A DNA stretch of 64,000 nt from UBA4874 sp002399435. GTDB taxonomy: Bacteria; Bacillota; Clostridia; Caldicoprobacterales; DTU083. The DNA lies in assembly GCA_036823195.1 (NCBI GenBank), contig DAISGI010000002.1:62001-126000 (forward strand). The letters run 5' to 3'. A model generated the notes under the pieces. The model ran no database searches and was not told where the DNA came from. It saw only the letters and a list, made by a program, of their open reading frames with translations. The position numbers and the translations under genes were made by a program. Positions 50,406 through 58,941 of this stretch are shown here, piece after piece; position 1 is the stretch's first letter, and every line of letters begins with the position of its first letter.

Positions 50406-52643
50406 TCAATGGTTCTCTCTTTCTTCCTTCAAGTGTATTTCCGGGTATTTTACCCGATCGTGGAAAATACCGGTGATGACGCAGGCAAAAGTGGATGCGA
50501 TGACGTTCATATCCCTTATGGTCAGATCACAGTTCTCAAACTGTCCATCGTCCAGTTTCTCCCGCATAAGGGTGCGAATCCGCTCCTTCATCTTGCCCGG
50601 CGTATGATCCGTCATGGCCCGCACTGCCGCCTCCGTCGTATCCGCCATCATAACAATGGCCGTCTCCCTGCTGCCGGGCGTGGGACCGGGATATCGGAAA
50701 TCATTCAGCCGGACTTCCGGATCCCCATGGCTGTTATTTTTTGCCTTATGGTAAAAATAGACCACCGGAGTGGTTCCATGATGCTGCAAAATAAAATCAT
50801 GCAGCACCGGAGGCACATTATATTCCTTCGCCAGTTTGATGCCATCCGTTACGTGGGAGATGATAATCCGGGTGCTCAGCATCGGATCCAGCCGGTCATG
50901 CGGGTTGTCCTCATACAGTTGATTTTCCCTGAAATAATAGGGACGTTCCAGCTTGCCGATATCATGATAATAGGAACCGACCCTCGCCAGCAGACCATTG
51001 GCGCCAATGGCATCTGCAGCCCTCTCTGCCAGGTTGGCCACAATAACGCTGTGATGGTAGGTACCTGGAGTCTCCACCAGCAAACGCTTCAATATGGGCT
51101 GATTGGGATTGCTGAGCTCTACCAGCTTCATGGGAGTCACAATGCCAAACAGATTCTCCCAGACCGGCAGGGTACCCGTGGCAAGCACTGCCCCGATCAA
51201 ACCTCCCAGAGCACCCCACAGCGAGCTGATAAAAAGGCCTGTCCCTCCCCCGGCTGTCAAAAGCTCCAGGGAACCTGCGGCCAGCATATTGCCGGCTGCT
51301 GTTCCCAGACCAGCCCATACCAGGGAGTTTCTCTGCTGAATGGACCGGAGCAGGCAGATCCCCACCATGCCGCCGAATGCCGTCAGGATAACCGGAGGCA
51401 GCTGCATTCCATACATCAGGCCAACCAGCAACGCTGTAATCATGTTGAACACAATCCCAATGCGGGCATTCAGCAGCACCGTAAGCAGCATCCCCGCCAT
51501 CGCAGCAGGAATCAGATAAGGATTCAGGCGGGAAGTAGCATATGTCACCCCCAGGACCAGGCAGAGAATCGTACTGATCATCAGCAGGATCAAAGGTTTT
51601 TGAAGCAGTTCCTTCTCAAAATAAATCAGATAGAACGCAGACAGGGCCAGACAGGAAAAAACAGAAAGGGCAATGCCGGCAAAAAGCGGAGCATCCACTT
51701 TATCGTCCTTCAGCAATCCCAGTTCCGCCAGCAGGATGATTTGATCCTTCGTGACAGGTTGGCCGGCCTGCGCGATAAACTGGCCCTTTTTATAAACCAC
51801 TTCCTCCACGTTATCTGCCGCTTTCTGCTTCTCCTCCTGCGTTTTCTCCGGATCATAAAGAAGATTTGCCTTCAATTGGGAAATGCCAATAGTAATGCCA
51901 AGGGGCTTCAATTCATCGGGAATCTCCATTTCCTGAACCGCTTCCCGCAGATCAACTTTAAACCCCGACAGCTGTTCCTGCTTGATGCCGATTTTCAGCA
52001 TATCCCTCACAGTATCGGTCAGTTCCTGCTTCAATCGGTCCAGATCCTTCGGATCCGCCCTGACAATGATCAGAATATCATCCTTTGCCAGCTGGACGGG
52101 AAACATCTTCTGCACTTCCTGAAAAAATGCTTCATCATAAAGCTGACTGTCATCCGGTTTCTCCGGCAAGGGCGTTGGCTGCGGCTCATCCGATGCCTGC
52201 TGGGACTGCAGGTCCTGACTTTGAGCCTCTTCCCAGGCTTTTATGCTGCTCTCCCTCAGCTCGTCCCACTTTTTCACCCTGCCGGCAGCAGCTTCCCTGG
52301 CGGAATTCATACCATGAAACATGGCATCGATTCCGGAAACCACATCCTTTGTAATCATCTGATCCAGGGTATAGATATCATTGACCTGTCCCCTGGCACG
52401 CTGCATTCTTTCCCCGGTGGCCTTTTCATCCGCAATATCCCTGGGGGCCGCAATGGGTTTGTTTGGAATATCCCCGGCTTTCAGCTCATATCGCTCCGGG
52501 GCCAGGCAAGTCAGAATGAGCAGAAAAATCAAAAAAAAGGTCAATAGAGCAATCAGAAAATCCCAAAAGTAAGGATGGAAACAAAAATGGAACGTCCCTG
52601 CCGGACGCACTGGCTTGTCCCTGCGAAGAGCAGTCGGACTCAT
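50406..52643 (-). CDS. pgpH: 7TM-HD family protein PgpH, c-di-AMP phosphodiesterase
   Basis: A membrane HD-domain enzyme of 745 residues that degrades c-di-AMP. One N-terminal membrane helix (FLIALLTFFLIFLLILTCLA, about residues 31-50) precedes a large extracellular 7TMR-HDED domain. Then come seven membrane helices (about residues 320-500), and a cytoplasmic HD domain with GTYHHSVIVANLAERAADAI, VGSYYHDIGKLERPYYF and TRIIISHVTDG, giving the H-HD-H-H-D set of ligands. It overlaps phoH by four bases and sits one base ahead of ybeY. Confidence 0.94.
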   Translation of the reverse strand: MSPTALRRDKPVRPAGTFHFCFHPYFWDFLIALLTFFLIFLLILTCLAPERYELKAGDIPNKPIAAPRDIADEKATGERMQRARGQVNDIYTLDQMITKDVVSGIDAMFHGMNSAREAAAGRVKKWDELRESSIKAWEEAQSQDLQSQQASDEPQPTPLPEKPDDSQLYDEAFFQEVQKMFPVQLAKDDILIIVRADPKDLDRLKQELTDTVRDMLKIGIKQEQLSGFKVDLREAVQEMEIPDELKPLGITIGISQLKANLLYDPEKTQEEKQKAADNVEEVVYKKGQFIAQAGQPVTKDQIILLAELGLLKDDKVDAPLFAGIALSVFSCLALSAFYLIYFEKELLQKPLILLMISTILCLVLGVTYATSRLNPYLIPAAMAGMLLTVLLNARIGIVFNMITALLVGLMYGMQLPPVILTAFGGMVGICLLRSIQQRNSLVWAGLGTAAGNMLAAGSLELLTAGGGTGLFISSLWGALGGLIGAVLATGTLPVWENLFGIVTPMKLVELSNPNQPILKRLLVETPGTYHHSVIVANLAERAADAIGANGLLARVGSYYHDIGKLERPYYFRENQLYEDNPHDRLDPMLSTRIIISHVTDGIKLAKEYNVPPVLHDFILQHHGTTPVVYFYHKAKNNSHGDPEVRLNDFRYPGPTPGSRETAIVMMADTTEAAVRAMTDHTPGKMKERIRTLMREKLDDGQFENCDLTIRDMNVIASTFACVITGIFHDRVKYPEIHLKEERENH

Positions 52644-53656
52644 TTCCTATTCTCCTTTCCGGTTCGCTTTTTTGCTTTTCCCCCCATTTGGGTTCTCTTT
52701 TCATAACGCCCATAGGCTTCGATAATCCGCATCACCAGCTCATGCCGGACAACATCCTTATAGGTCAGATAAACAAACTCCAGGCCTTTGATTTCCTGCA
52801 GAATATGGGAAGCTTCCACCAGCCCGGATTTCTTACCCGGTGGCAGATCCATCTGCGTAACATCTCCGGTGACAATCGCCCTGGAGCCCTGTCCAAGCCG
52901 CGTCAAAAACATTTTCATCTGTTCAGAGGTCGTATTCTGTGCTTCATCCAGAATGATAAAGGAATCATCCAAAGTACGTCCCCTCATATAAGCCAGAGGA
53001 GCGATCTCGATGATTCCCCGCTCCATCAGCTTGTTATAGGTCTCCGTTCCCAACAGGTCATACAGGGCATCGTAAAGCGGCCGCAGGTAGGGATCGACCT
53101 TGTTCTGCAAATCACCGGGAAGGAAGCCCAGCTTCTCACCTGCCTCCACTGCCGGACGGGTCAGCACGATCCGGCGGACTTCCTTGTTCCGGAAAGCAGT
53201 AACGGCCATGGCCATGGCCAGATAGGTTTTCCCCGTACCGGCCGGCCCAATCCCGAAAACAATATCATTTTTGGAAATCGCCTGCACATACCGTTTCTGC
53301 CCCAGGGTCTTGCATCGGACCTGCTGTCCCCTGTAATTGACGCAGATCACATCCGTCATCAGTTCATGGATCACATCTTCCTTGCCGGAGCGGGCCAGCT
53401 GAATGGCATAATCAATCCTGGAAATATTCAGGGTTTCATGGTTTCGTATCATATCCAGAAGTTCCTGTATAACACGAACCGCCAGCTTCACCGGCTCCTC
53501 TTCCCCGGTAATCAGAAGCCGGGTCTCTTTGGCGGTAATCCTTACACCAACTTCCTCCTCAATGAATTTTATATTCTGATCAAAATTCCCGAAAAGAGCC
53601 ATCAATGCCTCTATACTGCCAATGTCCATTACCTGCTCATGCGACAAGCCCTTCAA
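52640..53656 (-). CDS. PhoH family protein
   Basis: A 338-residue cytoplasmic ATPase, often linked to RNA metabolism, with an N-terminal KH-like part (EEVGVRITAKETRLLITGEE) and the PhoH domain: Walker A GIGPAGTGKTYLAMAMA, RPAVEAGEKLGFLPGDLQNK, Walker B SFIILDEAQNTTSEQMKMFL, and GDVTQMDLPPGKKSGL. The start is probably TTG 53656, eight bases after AGGAGG; an ATG further up at 53683 lies inside yqfD. It sits 13 bases after yqfD and before pgpH, as in many Clostridia. Confidence 0.95.
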   Translation of the reverse strand: MKGLSHEQVMDIGSIEALMALFGNFDQNIKFIEEEVGVRITAKETRLLITGEEEPVKLAVRVIQELLDMIRNHETLNISRIDYAIQLARSGKEDVIHELMTDVICVNYRGQQVRCKTLGQKRYVQAISKNDIVFGIGPAGTGKTYLAMAMAVTAFRNKEVRRIVLTRPAVEAGEKLGFLPGDLQNKVDPYLRPLYDALYDLLGTETYNKLMERGIIEIAPLAYMRGRTLDDSFIILDEAQNTTSEQMKMFLTRLGQGSRAIVTGDVTQMDLPPGKKSGLVEASHILQEIKGLEFVYLTYKDVVRHELVMRIIEAYGRYEKRTQMGGKAKKRTGKENRK

Positions 53657-53669
53657 ACGCGAAATCCTC

Positions 53670-54830
53670 CTATTGTGTCTCAATTATCCGCTGCTGCCCG
53701 ATATCTTCCAACGCTTCAATATAAACCAGGGCAGTCAGTTTCTCTCCTTCTATCATATCGTATTTGAACTTTTTGTCAATCACTTTCGCTCCCTGCGGTA
53801 TTTTCTCCCGGATTTTTTCCTCAAGTTGTTCTTTCAGCTTCTCCTTTGCCAGTTCCCTGTCCTGCTCCCAATGAATCTTTTTTACTTCATAATAGGTCTC
53901 GGTGATCAGGATCCCATCTTCCCGGACCTCCACATCATAATCCCCAAAGGGAATCTCCTCCTTATGATAGGGAACCTTCAGCCTGTTCCACCCAATATAT
54001 TTCATCTGCGCGCTGCGTCCCGTTCTCTGCCGGTACGGCTGCTTCAACGACAGTTCCGCAGTATCCTCATACCAGGTCCTGGCCTTGATCTGACCCATGG
54101 AATGAACATACCGTATGCCAGTCGAATCCGGATGGTCTATGATACCGGTTACCAGAAGCTGGCCCTTGCGGACGGTCTGCCCATCCTCCACCACTGCCTG
54201 ACCGTCCAGGACAATCATACTTTGAATAATACCGTCCCTGGAAGCGATGATATCCGACGGCGTTTCCTTGTCCACAAAGTCCGGCGGCTGCGTCGCTTCC
54301 CTCACCCGCAGGATGGCCCGGCTTCCCTTGATCTCCAGACTGGCCCAGGATAGCTCCGGAATGGTAACAATCAGGGAATTTTCAACGGACATGGTATCAA
54401 TATTCTTTTTATACACACCTGGACGGACTCCAAGGGAATCCAGCTCTGTCCAAATCTTCTGCGGATCCATCTTCTTTACCCCTTGCACATCGACTGACCA
54501 GATAAAGCAGGAAAAGCCATACAATATGACCAGAAAAGCAATCATGCCAACCACCAGCATTTTCCTGTGCCGATATCGATGCATGACAAAGGGCAGTCCG
54601 CGCTTTTCTTCAATCCGTATCCTGCATCGTATTTTATGGGATATGGAATGAAGCTGGTGAAAATCACGCATACCCATATTGGCTGTCAGGGAAGTATAGC
54701 TCTCCCGGTTGATTCCCCAAAGGCGGATTCCTTTGCCGACCGTCAGATTAATGAACTTTTCCAGGGATAATCCGTCCACCCGGATCTTCACGTACCCAAC
54801 CAGGTAATTCCATAGTATATAAAAGATCAT
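53670..54830 (-). CDS. yqfD: Sporulation protein YqfD
   Basis: A 386-residue sporulation membrane protein. A short N-terminal domain (YLVGYVKIRVDGLSLEKFIN, with GIRLWGI) is followed by one membrane helix (about residues 91-110, LVVGMIAFLVILYGFSCFIW). A long extracytoplasmic part then resembles an SpoIIIAG/FtsQ-like POTRA region (LDSLGVRPGVYKKNIDTMSV) with a beta-barrel-like domain. In Bacillus subtilis it is under SigE and acts in the engulfment/mother-cell stage. The ATG follows TAGGAGAG and lies 12 bases after yqfC. Confidence 0.94.
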   Translation of the reverse strand: MIFYILWNYLVGYVKIRVDGLSLEKFINLTVGKGIRLWGINRESYTSLTANMGMRDFHQLHSISHKIRCRIRIEEKRGLPFVMHRYRHRKMLVVGMIAFLVILYGFSCFIWSVDVQGVKKMDPQKIWTELDSLGVRPGVYKKNIDTMSVENSLIVTIPELSWASLEIKGSRAILRVREATQPPDFVDKETPSDIIASRDGIIQSMIVLDGQAVVEDGQTVRKGQLLVTGIIDHPDSTGIRYVHSMGQIKARTWYEDTAELSLKQPYRQRTGRSAQMKYIGWNRLKVPYHKEEIPFGDYDVEVREDGILITETYYEVKKIHWEQDRELAKEKLKEQLEEKIREKIPQGAKVIDKKFKYDMIEGEKLTALVYIEALEDIGQQRIIETQ

Positions 54831-54842
54831 TCGTTTTCTCTC

Positions 54843-55121
54843 CTAAATAAATTCGATACCCTTCATTCCGCCGGTGATCATGATATCATCCGCAGCAATA
54901 TTCTTCAGCTTCATATCCTTGCCCTGAATCCGTATCACCCCAATGGAGGAATTGACCCGTATCCTTTCCGGTGTATATTCAATGACGCCTTTATGGTTTT
55001 CCACAATCATCTGATTATTGCCGATCATGGTGATCCTGGGTAGATTCAGCATGATTTCCCTGGGAAGGTCAAGCATTTCGGATACCGCGGATTTCGCATC
55101 TTCCAATCTTTTTCTGCGCAT
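54843..55121 (-). CDS. yqfC: Sporulation protein YqfC
   Basis: A 92-residue small protein with the YabP/YqfC family pattern (LDLPREIMLNLPRITMIGNN, VENHKGVIEYTPERIRVNSS, and LKNIAADDIMITGGM). The ATG at 55121 (MRRKRLEDAKSAV) has a GGGGG-type SD; six further codons upstream are unlikely. It heads the yqfC-yqfD-phoH-pgpH-ybeY line. SigE control is known in Bacillus subtilis. Confidence 0.94.
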   Translation of the reverse strand: MRRKRLEDAKSAVSEMLDLPREIMLNLPRITMIGNNQMIVENHKGVIEYTPERIRVNSSIGVIRIQGKDMKLKNIAADDIMITGGMKGIEFI

Positions 55122-55162
55122 AAACACACCCCCATCCATAGATCATATGCGCAAAAAGAAAA

Positions 55163-55190
55163 AACTAGAATGATCGTCTCCATTCCAGTT
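55163..55190. terminator. Terminator upstream of yqfC
   Basis: AACTAGAATG and CATTCCAGTT pair with one mismatch; the hairpin is flanked by A and T runs and so works in both directions. It probably ends transcription from the floA side. Confidence 0.75.
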
Positions 55191-55210
55191 TTTTCAGGAT
55201 TTCCGTATTG

Positions 55211-55270
55211 TTTTGTATGTCTTGTATTGTTTTGCATTATTTTGCATTATTTTGCATTATTTTGTATTGC
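55211..55270. repeat. 10-base tandem repeat
   Basis: Six 10-base units run from 55211 to 55270, three of them exact TTTGCATTAT (55231-55260), the others close variants. They lie between the terminator and the hypothetical membrane-anchored gene. Confidence 0.85.
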
Positions 55271-55316
55271 TTTGTTTCACTTTGTTTTGTTTCGGCCAGG
55301 ACCTTTGTCCCTGCAA

Positions 55317-55757
55317 TCACCGGATCCGCTTTCTCCGTGCCGCGGGCGGGCCCAGGATCTCGGAAAGAATGATGCCGTTTAAAATTCCGCTTTCCGAAAA
55401 ATCCAGCCTGTGGTGCTTCTTTTTTTCCTCATCAAGGGAAATGATCTGAATGGGGGTTTCTCCCACATTCTCAGACTCCAGGGAAAACGCCTCGTCCCCG
55501 GATAAAGACTCTGAAGTTTCCTGCGCAGTAACCTGCCGGCTGGAAGGCGAGCCCCCGTCATGAGCTTCTGTGGCATGAGCTTCTGTGGCATGAGCTTCTG
55601 CCGTCGCGGGATGCCCGGACGAAACTGCCGACGGGTGCGGTGATTTCCCGGGCGGGGACGCCGACCGGTTCGGAGGGGGAGAGGAGGAGCGCGTCCGATT
55701 CATCGAAAACAGGATAAAAATTCCAAATATAATAAGCGGCGTCAGGATGTTCGCCAT
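55317..55757 (-). CDS. Hypothetical membrane-anchored disordered protein
   Basis: A 146-residue protein. It has one N-terminal membrane helix (ILTPLIIFGIFILFSM), then a long low-complexity Ser/Pro/His/Ala region with a short tandem repeat (HATEAHATEAH at about residues 56-66), and a more conserved C terminus (FSESGILNGIILSEILGPPA, then RRKRIR). That last motif recurs in small clostridial proteins encoded next to floA. It lies 25 bases after floA on the same strand. The function is unknown; a FloA- or sporulation-related role would be guesswork. Confidence 0.7.
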   Translation of the reverse strand: MANILTPLIIFGIFILFSMNRTRSSSPPPNRSASPPGKSPHPSAVSSGHPATAEAHATEAHATEAHDGGSPSSRQVTAQETSESLSGDEAFSLESENVGETPIQIISLDEEKKKHHRLDFSESGILNGIILSEILGPPAARRKRIR

Positions 55758-55782
55758 ACATGATCCTCCTTTTGGATGCGGT

Positions 55783-56769
55783 CTATTTCTTAATATCCGG
55801 TGGAGTTTCCTCCTTGCCCATTCTGGATATGGAATCCCGCATACCGGTGTCCGCCATCACATTTTTCATATTATAATAGTCCATCACACCCAGTTTTCCT
55901 TCCCGCAGGGCAGAAGCCATTGCTTTGGGTACTTCCGCTTCCGCTTCCACGACCTTGGCCTTCATCTCCTGAACGGATGCCTTCATCTCCTGCTCTTTGG
56001 CAACCGCCATGGCTCTTCTTTCCTCCGCCTTGGCCTGGGCAATCCGTTTATCTGCTTCCGCCTGATCCGTCTGAAGCTGAGCGCCGATATTCCTGCCAAC
56101 GTCCACATCGGCTATGTCAATGGACAGGATTTCAAATGCTGTTCCGGAATGGAGACTCTTATTCAGTACGGTCTGGGAAATGCTGTCCGGATTTTCCAAT
56201 ACTGATTTATGCGATACCGAGGAACCTACGGTGGTGACAATGCCTTCCCCGACACGGGCCAGGATCGTCTCTTCCCCGGCACCGCCCACCAGCCGGTCAA
56301 TATTGGCCCGAACCGTTACTCTTGCCTTGACGATGACCTCGATGCCGTCCTTTGCCATCGCAGCCACCTTTGGCGTCTCCAGGACCCTTGGATTGACGCT
56401 CATCTGTACGGCTTCCAGAACATCCCTTCCAGCCAGATCGATGGCCGCTGCCCGCTGAAATTCCAGCGGAATATCAGCTCTTTGCGCTGCAATCAACGCA
56501 TTGACAACGCGATCCACATTTCCGCCTGCCAGATAATGCGCTTCCAGTTTGTCCGCACTGACGGCAATCCCTGCCTTGGTGGCCTTGATCAGCGGATTGA
56601 CAATCCTGGACGGAACCACACGGCGCAAACGCATGCCAATGAGATTAAAAATACCGATCCGGACATCGGCTGCACGGGCGGATATCCACAGACCAAGCGG
56701 TACAAAAGCCAGAATGAGAGCCACGGCAAAGACAACAACAATCACGATAAGTGGAATCAATATCTCCAT
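55783..56769 (-). CDS. floA: Flotillin-like protein FloA
   Basis: A scaffold protein of bacterial membrane microdomains, 328 residues. An N-terminal hydrophobic hairpin (ILIPLIVIVVVFAVALILAF) anchors it. A SPFH-like domain follows (GIAVSADKLEAHYLAGGNVD, AAIDLAGRDVLEAVQMSVNP), then an Ala/Glu-rich coiled coil (AKAEERRAMAVAKEQEMKAS). The sequence is typical of the YqfA type. It lies 35 bases after nfeD, its usual partner gene. A BceAB-type transporter in the same window may be one of the envelope systems helped by such rafts, but that is speculation. Confidence 0.96.
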   Translation of the reverse strand: MEILIPLIVIVVVFAVALILAFVPLGLWISARAADVRIGIFNLIGMRLRRVVPSRIVNPLIKATKAGIAVSADKLEAHYLAGGNVDRVVNALIAAQRADIPLEFQRAAAIDLAGRDVLEAVQMSVNPRVLETPKVAAMAKDGIEVIVKARVTVRANIDRLVGGAGEETILARVGEGIVTTVGSSVSHKSVLENPDSISQTVLNKSLHSGTAFEILSIDIADVDVGRNIGAQLQTDQAEADKRIAQAKAEERRAMAVAKEQEMKASVQEMKAKVVEAEAEVPKAMASALREGKLGVMDYYNMKNVMADTGMRDSISRMGKEETPPDIKK

Positions 56770-56804
56770 GAATTTTCCTCCTTTATACTTGGTATGGCAT
56801 CGGC

Positions 56805-57611
56805 TCAGCGTTCACTCTTTTCCTTCTGTTCTGCCACCGGCTCAACAACAATTTTCGCTCCTTCCACCCGGACAACCCGAACCCGGGTGCCTTTCGGAAG
56901 GTAGTCGCCACCGGACTGGGCATCCATGTTTCTTCCGTCAATCCGGATTGTCCCGGAAGGCCTCAGGGGAGCCAGAACCTCTCCGACTTTGCCCACCAGC
57001 CGGGTGTCCGGTTCCTTGCTGACATATCCCCTGTCCGCTGTTTCCGCTTCGTGAAGGACAAAGTGCCGGGAAAACACGGGCCCTCCCAGCAGCTTGTAAA
57101 GGATGGGGATCAGCACGGCTGCAGCAGCAAGGGCGATGCACAGGCTGATGATCCCCTGCCTGGGAGTAGGAGCAGCAAACACGACACCGACGAGCAGTGC
57201 CGCAATGCCACTGACGCCAAAAATCCCGAATCCCGGTATCACCGTTTCAATCACAAGCAGTACCGCTCCGATAAGGAACAACAGGACGGGCCACCATTCC
57301 GCGTTGCCGGCCAGAAGACCTCCGCCAAAATACAGGGCAAAGGCAACAATGCTGATCAGGCCGGGAAGCCCGAAGCCCTGGGCAAATATCTCCGTCACCA
57401 TGGCAAGAATGGCAAGAATCAGCAGAGCAGTGGATATTTCAGGACGTGTCAGGAACTCAACAATCCGGGTGGAAGCATCCGGATTCGCCCCAACTTTCAG
57501 AAAAACAACGGATCCTGCTTGTTGACTGTTTGCGGCAGAAGCAGGACCCGGCAGGCTCACCCAAATCAGCAGCCCTGCCAGAATAAAAGCAATCCAGGTC
57601 CTCTGTTTCAT
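56805..57611 (-). CDS. NfeD family membrane protein, short form
   Basis: A 268-residue partner of FloA. It begins with a signal peptide (WIAFILAGLLIWVSLPGPAS, cleavage probably after ASA near residue 26). A short extracellular part, four to five membrane helices (LLILAILAMVTEIFAQGFGL; LLFLIGAVLLVIETVIPGFG) and a C-terminal OB-fold NfeD domain (RLVGKVGEVLAPLRPSGTIR; YLPKGTRVRVVRVEGAKIVV) follow. The ClpP-like protease domain of long NfeD forms is missing, which is a known variant. The ATG at 57611 follows GGGTGATGGA. Confidence 0.92.
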   Translation of the reverse strand: MKQRTWIAFILAGLLIWVSLPGPASAANSQQAGSVVFLKVGANPDASTRIVEFLTRPEISTALLILAILAMVTEIFAQGFGLPGLISIVAFALYFGGGLLAGNAEWWPVLLFLIGAVLLVIETVIPGFGIFGVSGIAALLVGVVFAAPTPRQGIISLCIALAAAAVLIPILYKLLGGPVFSRHFVLHEAETADRGYVSKEPDTRLVGKVGEVLAPLRPSGTIRIDGRNMDAQSGGDYLPKGTRVRVVRVEGAKIVVEPVAEQKEKSER

Positions 57612-57639
57612 TCCATCACCCCATTCCCATGTTTGTATC

Positions 57640-57668
57640 AAAAAAGCCCGACAAATACCGGGCTTTTT
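57640..57668. terminator. Bidirectional terminator between yqeY and nfeD
   Basis: AAAAAAGCCCG-ACAAATAC-CGGGCTTTTT is a good hairpin with A and T flanks directly after the yqeY stop. Confidence 0.9.
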
Positions 57669-57669
57669 A

Positions 57670-58113
57670 TTATTGCAAATGTTTCCTTACAATTTCGTTG
57701 ATCAGCTTGCCATCTGCCCTGCCTTTCAGCCTGGGCATCAGAGCTCCCATAACCTTTCCCATATCTTTCATGCCTGTGGCGCCGACCTCGGAAATCGTCT
57801 GCAAGACAATTTTCCCAATTTCCTTCTCTGTCAGCTGTTGAGGAAGGTACTCCATCAATATGTTGATTTCCGTGTTGAGCTCGTCAACCAAATCGGGGCG
57901 ATTCCCCCTTTCAAACTCCGGAATGGAATCCTTGCGCTGTTTGACTTCCTTCGCAATGATCCCAACCACCCCCGCATCGTCCAGTTTGACTTTTTCGTCC
58001 TTCTCCTTTTGAAGAATGGCGGCACGAACCATGGTAATGGTCGACTTTCGGATGGTATCCTTCTTTTTCATGGCAGACTTCATATCTTCCAGCAATCGGT
58101 CTTTAAGGGACAT
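57670..58113 (-). CDS. GatB/YqeY domain protein
   Basis: A 147-residue protein with the YqeY fold, related to the tRNA-binding tail domain of GatB. The start MSLKDRLLEDMKSAMKKKDT and the middle RKDSIPEFERGNRPDLVDEL are typical, as are ILMEYLPQQL and DMGKVMGALMPRLKGRADGK. Its function is not firmly known; a link to tRNA amidation or translation is inferred from the domain. It is 12 bases after rpsU, the conserved neighbour. Confidence 0.93.
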   Translation of the reverse strand: MSLKDRLLEDMKSAMKKKDTIRKSTITMVRAAILQKEKDEKVKLDDAGVVGIIAKEVKQRKDSIPEFERGNRPDLVDELNTEINILMEYLPQQLTEKEIGKIVLQTISEVGATGMKDMGKVMGALMPRLKGRADGKLINEIVRKHLQ

Positions 58114-58125
58114 TTCCAACACTTC

Positions 58126-58299
58126 CTAATACTTTCTCTTGCGAGCAGCCTCTGATTTCTTCTTTCTCCGGACACTGGGCTTTTCATAGTGTTCTCTCCT
58201 GCGCACTTCCGCCATGACGCCAGCTTTGGAGCATTTTTTCTTAAATCGTTTCAAAGCGCTCTCCAATGATTCGTTTTCCCCTACTCTAATCTCAGACAT
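58126..58299 (-). CDS. rpsU: Small ribosomal subunit protein bS21
   Basis: A 57-residue basic ribosomal protein: MSEIRVGENESLESALKRFK, then KKCSKAGVMAEVRRREHYEK, ending in an Arg/Lys-rich tail (RRKKKSEAARKRKY). It is complete and of normal length. The ATG at 58299 follows GAGGGAAAGCAAG. It heads rpsU-yqeY and probably has its own promoter in the gap after the HIT gene. Confidence 0.97.
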   Translation of the reverse strand: MSEIRVGENESLESALKRFKKKCSKAGVMAEVRRREHYEKPSVRRKKKSEAARKRKY

Positions 58300-58429
58300 C
58301 TTGCTTTCCCTCCCTCCGCTAGCACATTACCCCTCAATCGGGCGGTAAACTATGGGAAATATATAGAAACTACAACATATTCCATTATACTCATTGCAAT
58401 TTGCCATGTCAACCGTTCCTGCCGCAATT

Positions 58430-58777
58430 TTACGAGCCAAAATTGTTTTTCAGCGCTTTGCCTCCCAAAATATGATAATGCAGGTGAGGCACAGCCTGGC
58501 CGGAATCCTTTCCGCAATTGACAACCACGCGATAGCCACTTTCCCGGATGCCCAGTTTCTCCGCCACTTCCGGTATGACACGGGTCAGATGGGCGATCAG
58601 GCCGCTGTGTTCGTCGGTCAGTTCATTCAGAGAGGCTATATGCATTTTCGGGATCAGCAACACATGAACCGGCGCCATAGGCTCAATGTCATAAAACCCC
58701 AGTACATCCTCATCTTCATACACAATCCGGGACGGAATCTCCCGATTTACAATTCTGCAAAACAAACAATCCTCCAT
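58430..58777 (-). CDS. HIT family protein (HinT type)
   Basis: A nucleoside phosphoramidate hydrolase-type protein of 115 residues. It begins MEDCLFCRIVNREIPSRIVY, with the Cys pair of the HinT zinc site, and has the histidine triad QAVPHLHYHILGG (HxHxH). The ATG at 58777 follows AAGGAGGAGC. Length and sequence are typical of Gram-positive HinT. It lies between mtaB and rpsU. Confidence 0.95.
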   Translation of the reverse strand: MEDCLFCRIVNREIPSRIVYEDEDVLGFYDIEPMAPVHVLLIPKMHIASLNELTDEHSGLIAHLTRVIPEVAEKLGIRESGYRVVVNCGKDSGQAVPHLHYHILGGKALKNNFGS

Positions 58778-58941
58778 ACAGCTCCTCCTTCTCTTCCTTT
58801 TGTTCCTGTTGGTTCCCCGGAAGCACGGGACCGGTTCCATCGGCAATATACGAAAGAATCATTACACCGCATGGCGCCCAAAATGCCGGCCATGACGCCG
58901 CCGGAGAGTGGCGATCCGCTTTCAGGGCTGTCGGCAGCCGT

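Noticed and set aside
50385..52547. Long plus-strand frame (720 codons) antisense to pgpH
   Set aside because: It is a His/Gln/Ile-rich shadow of the pgpH reading frame, with no domain or SD.
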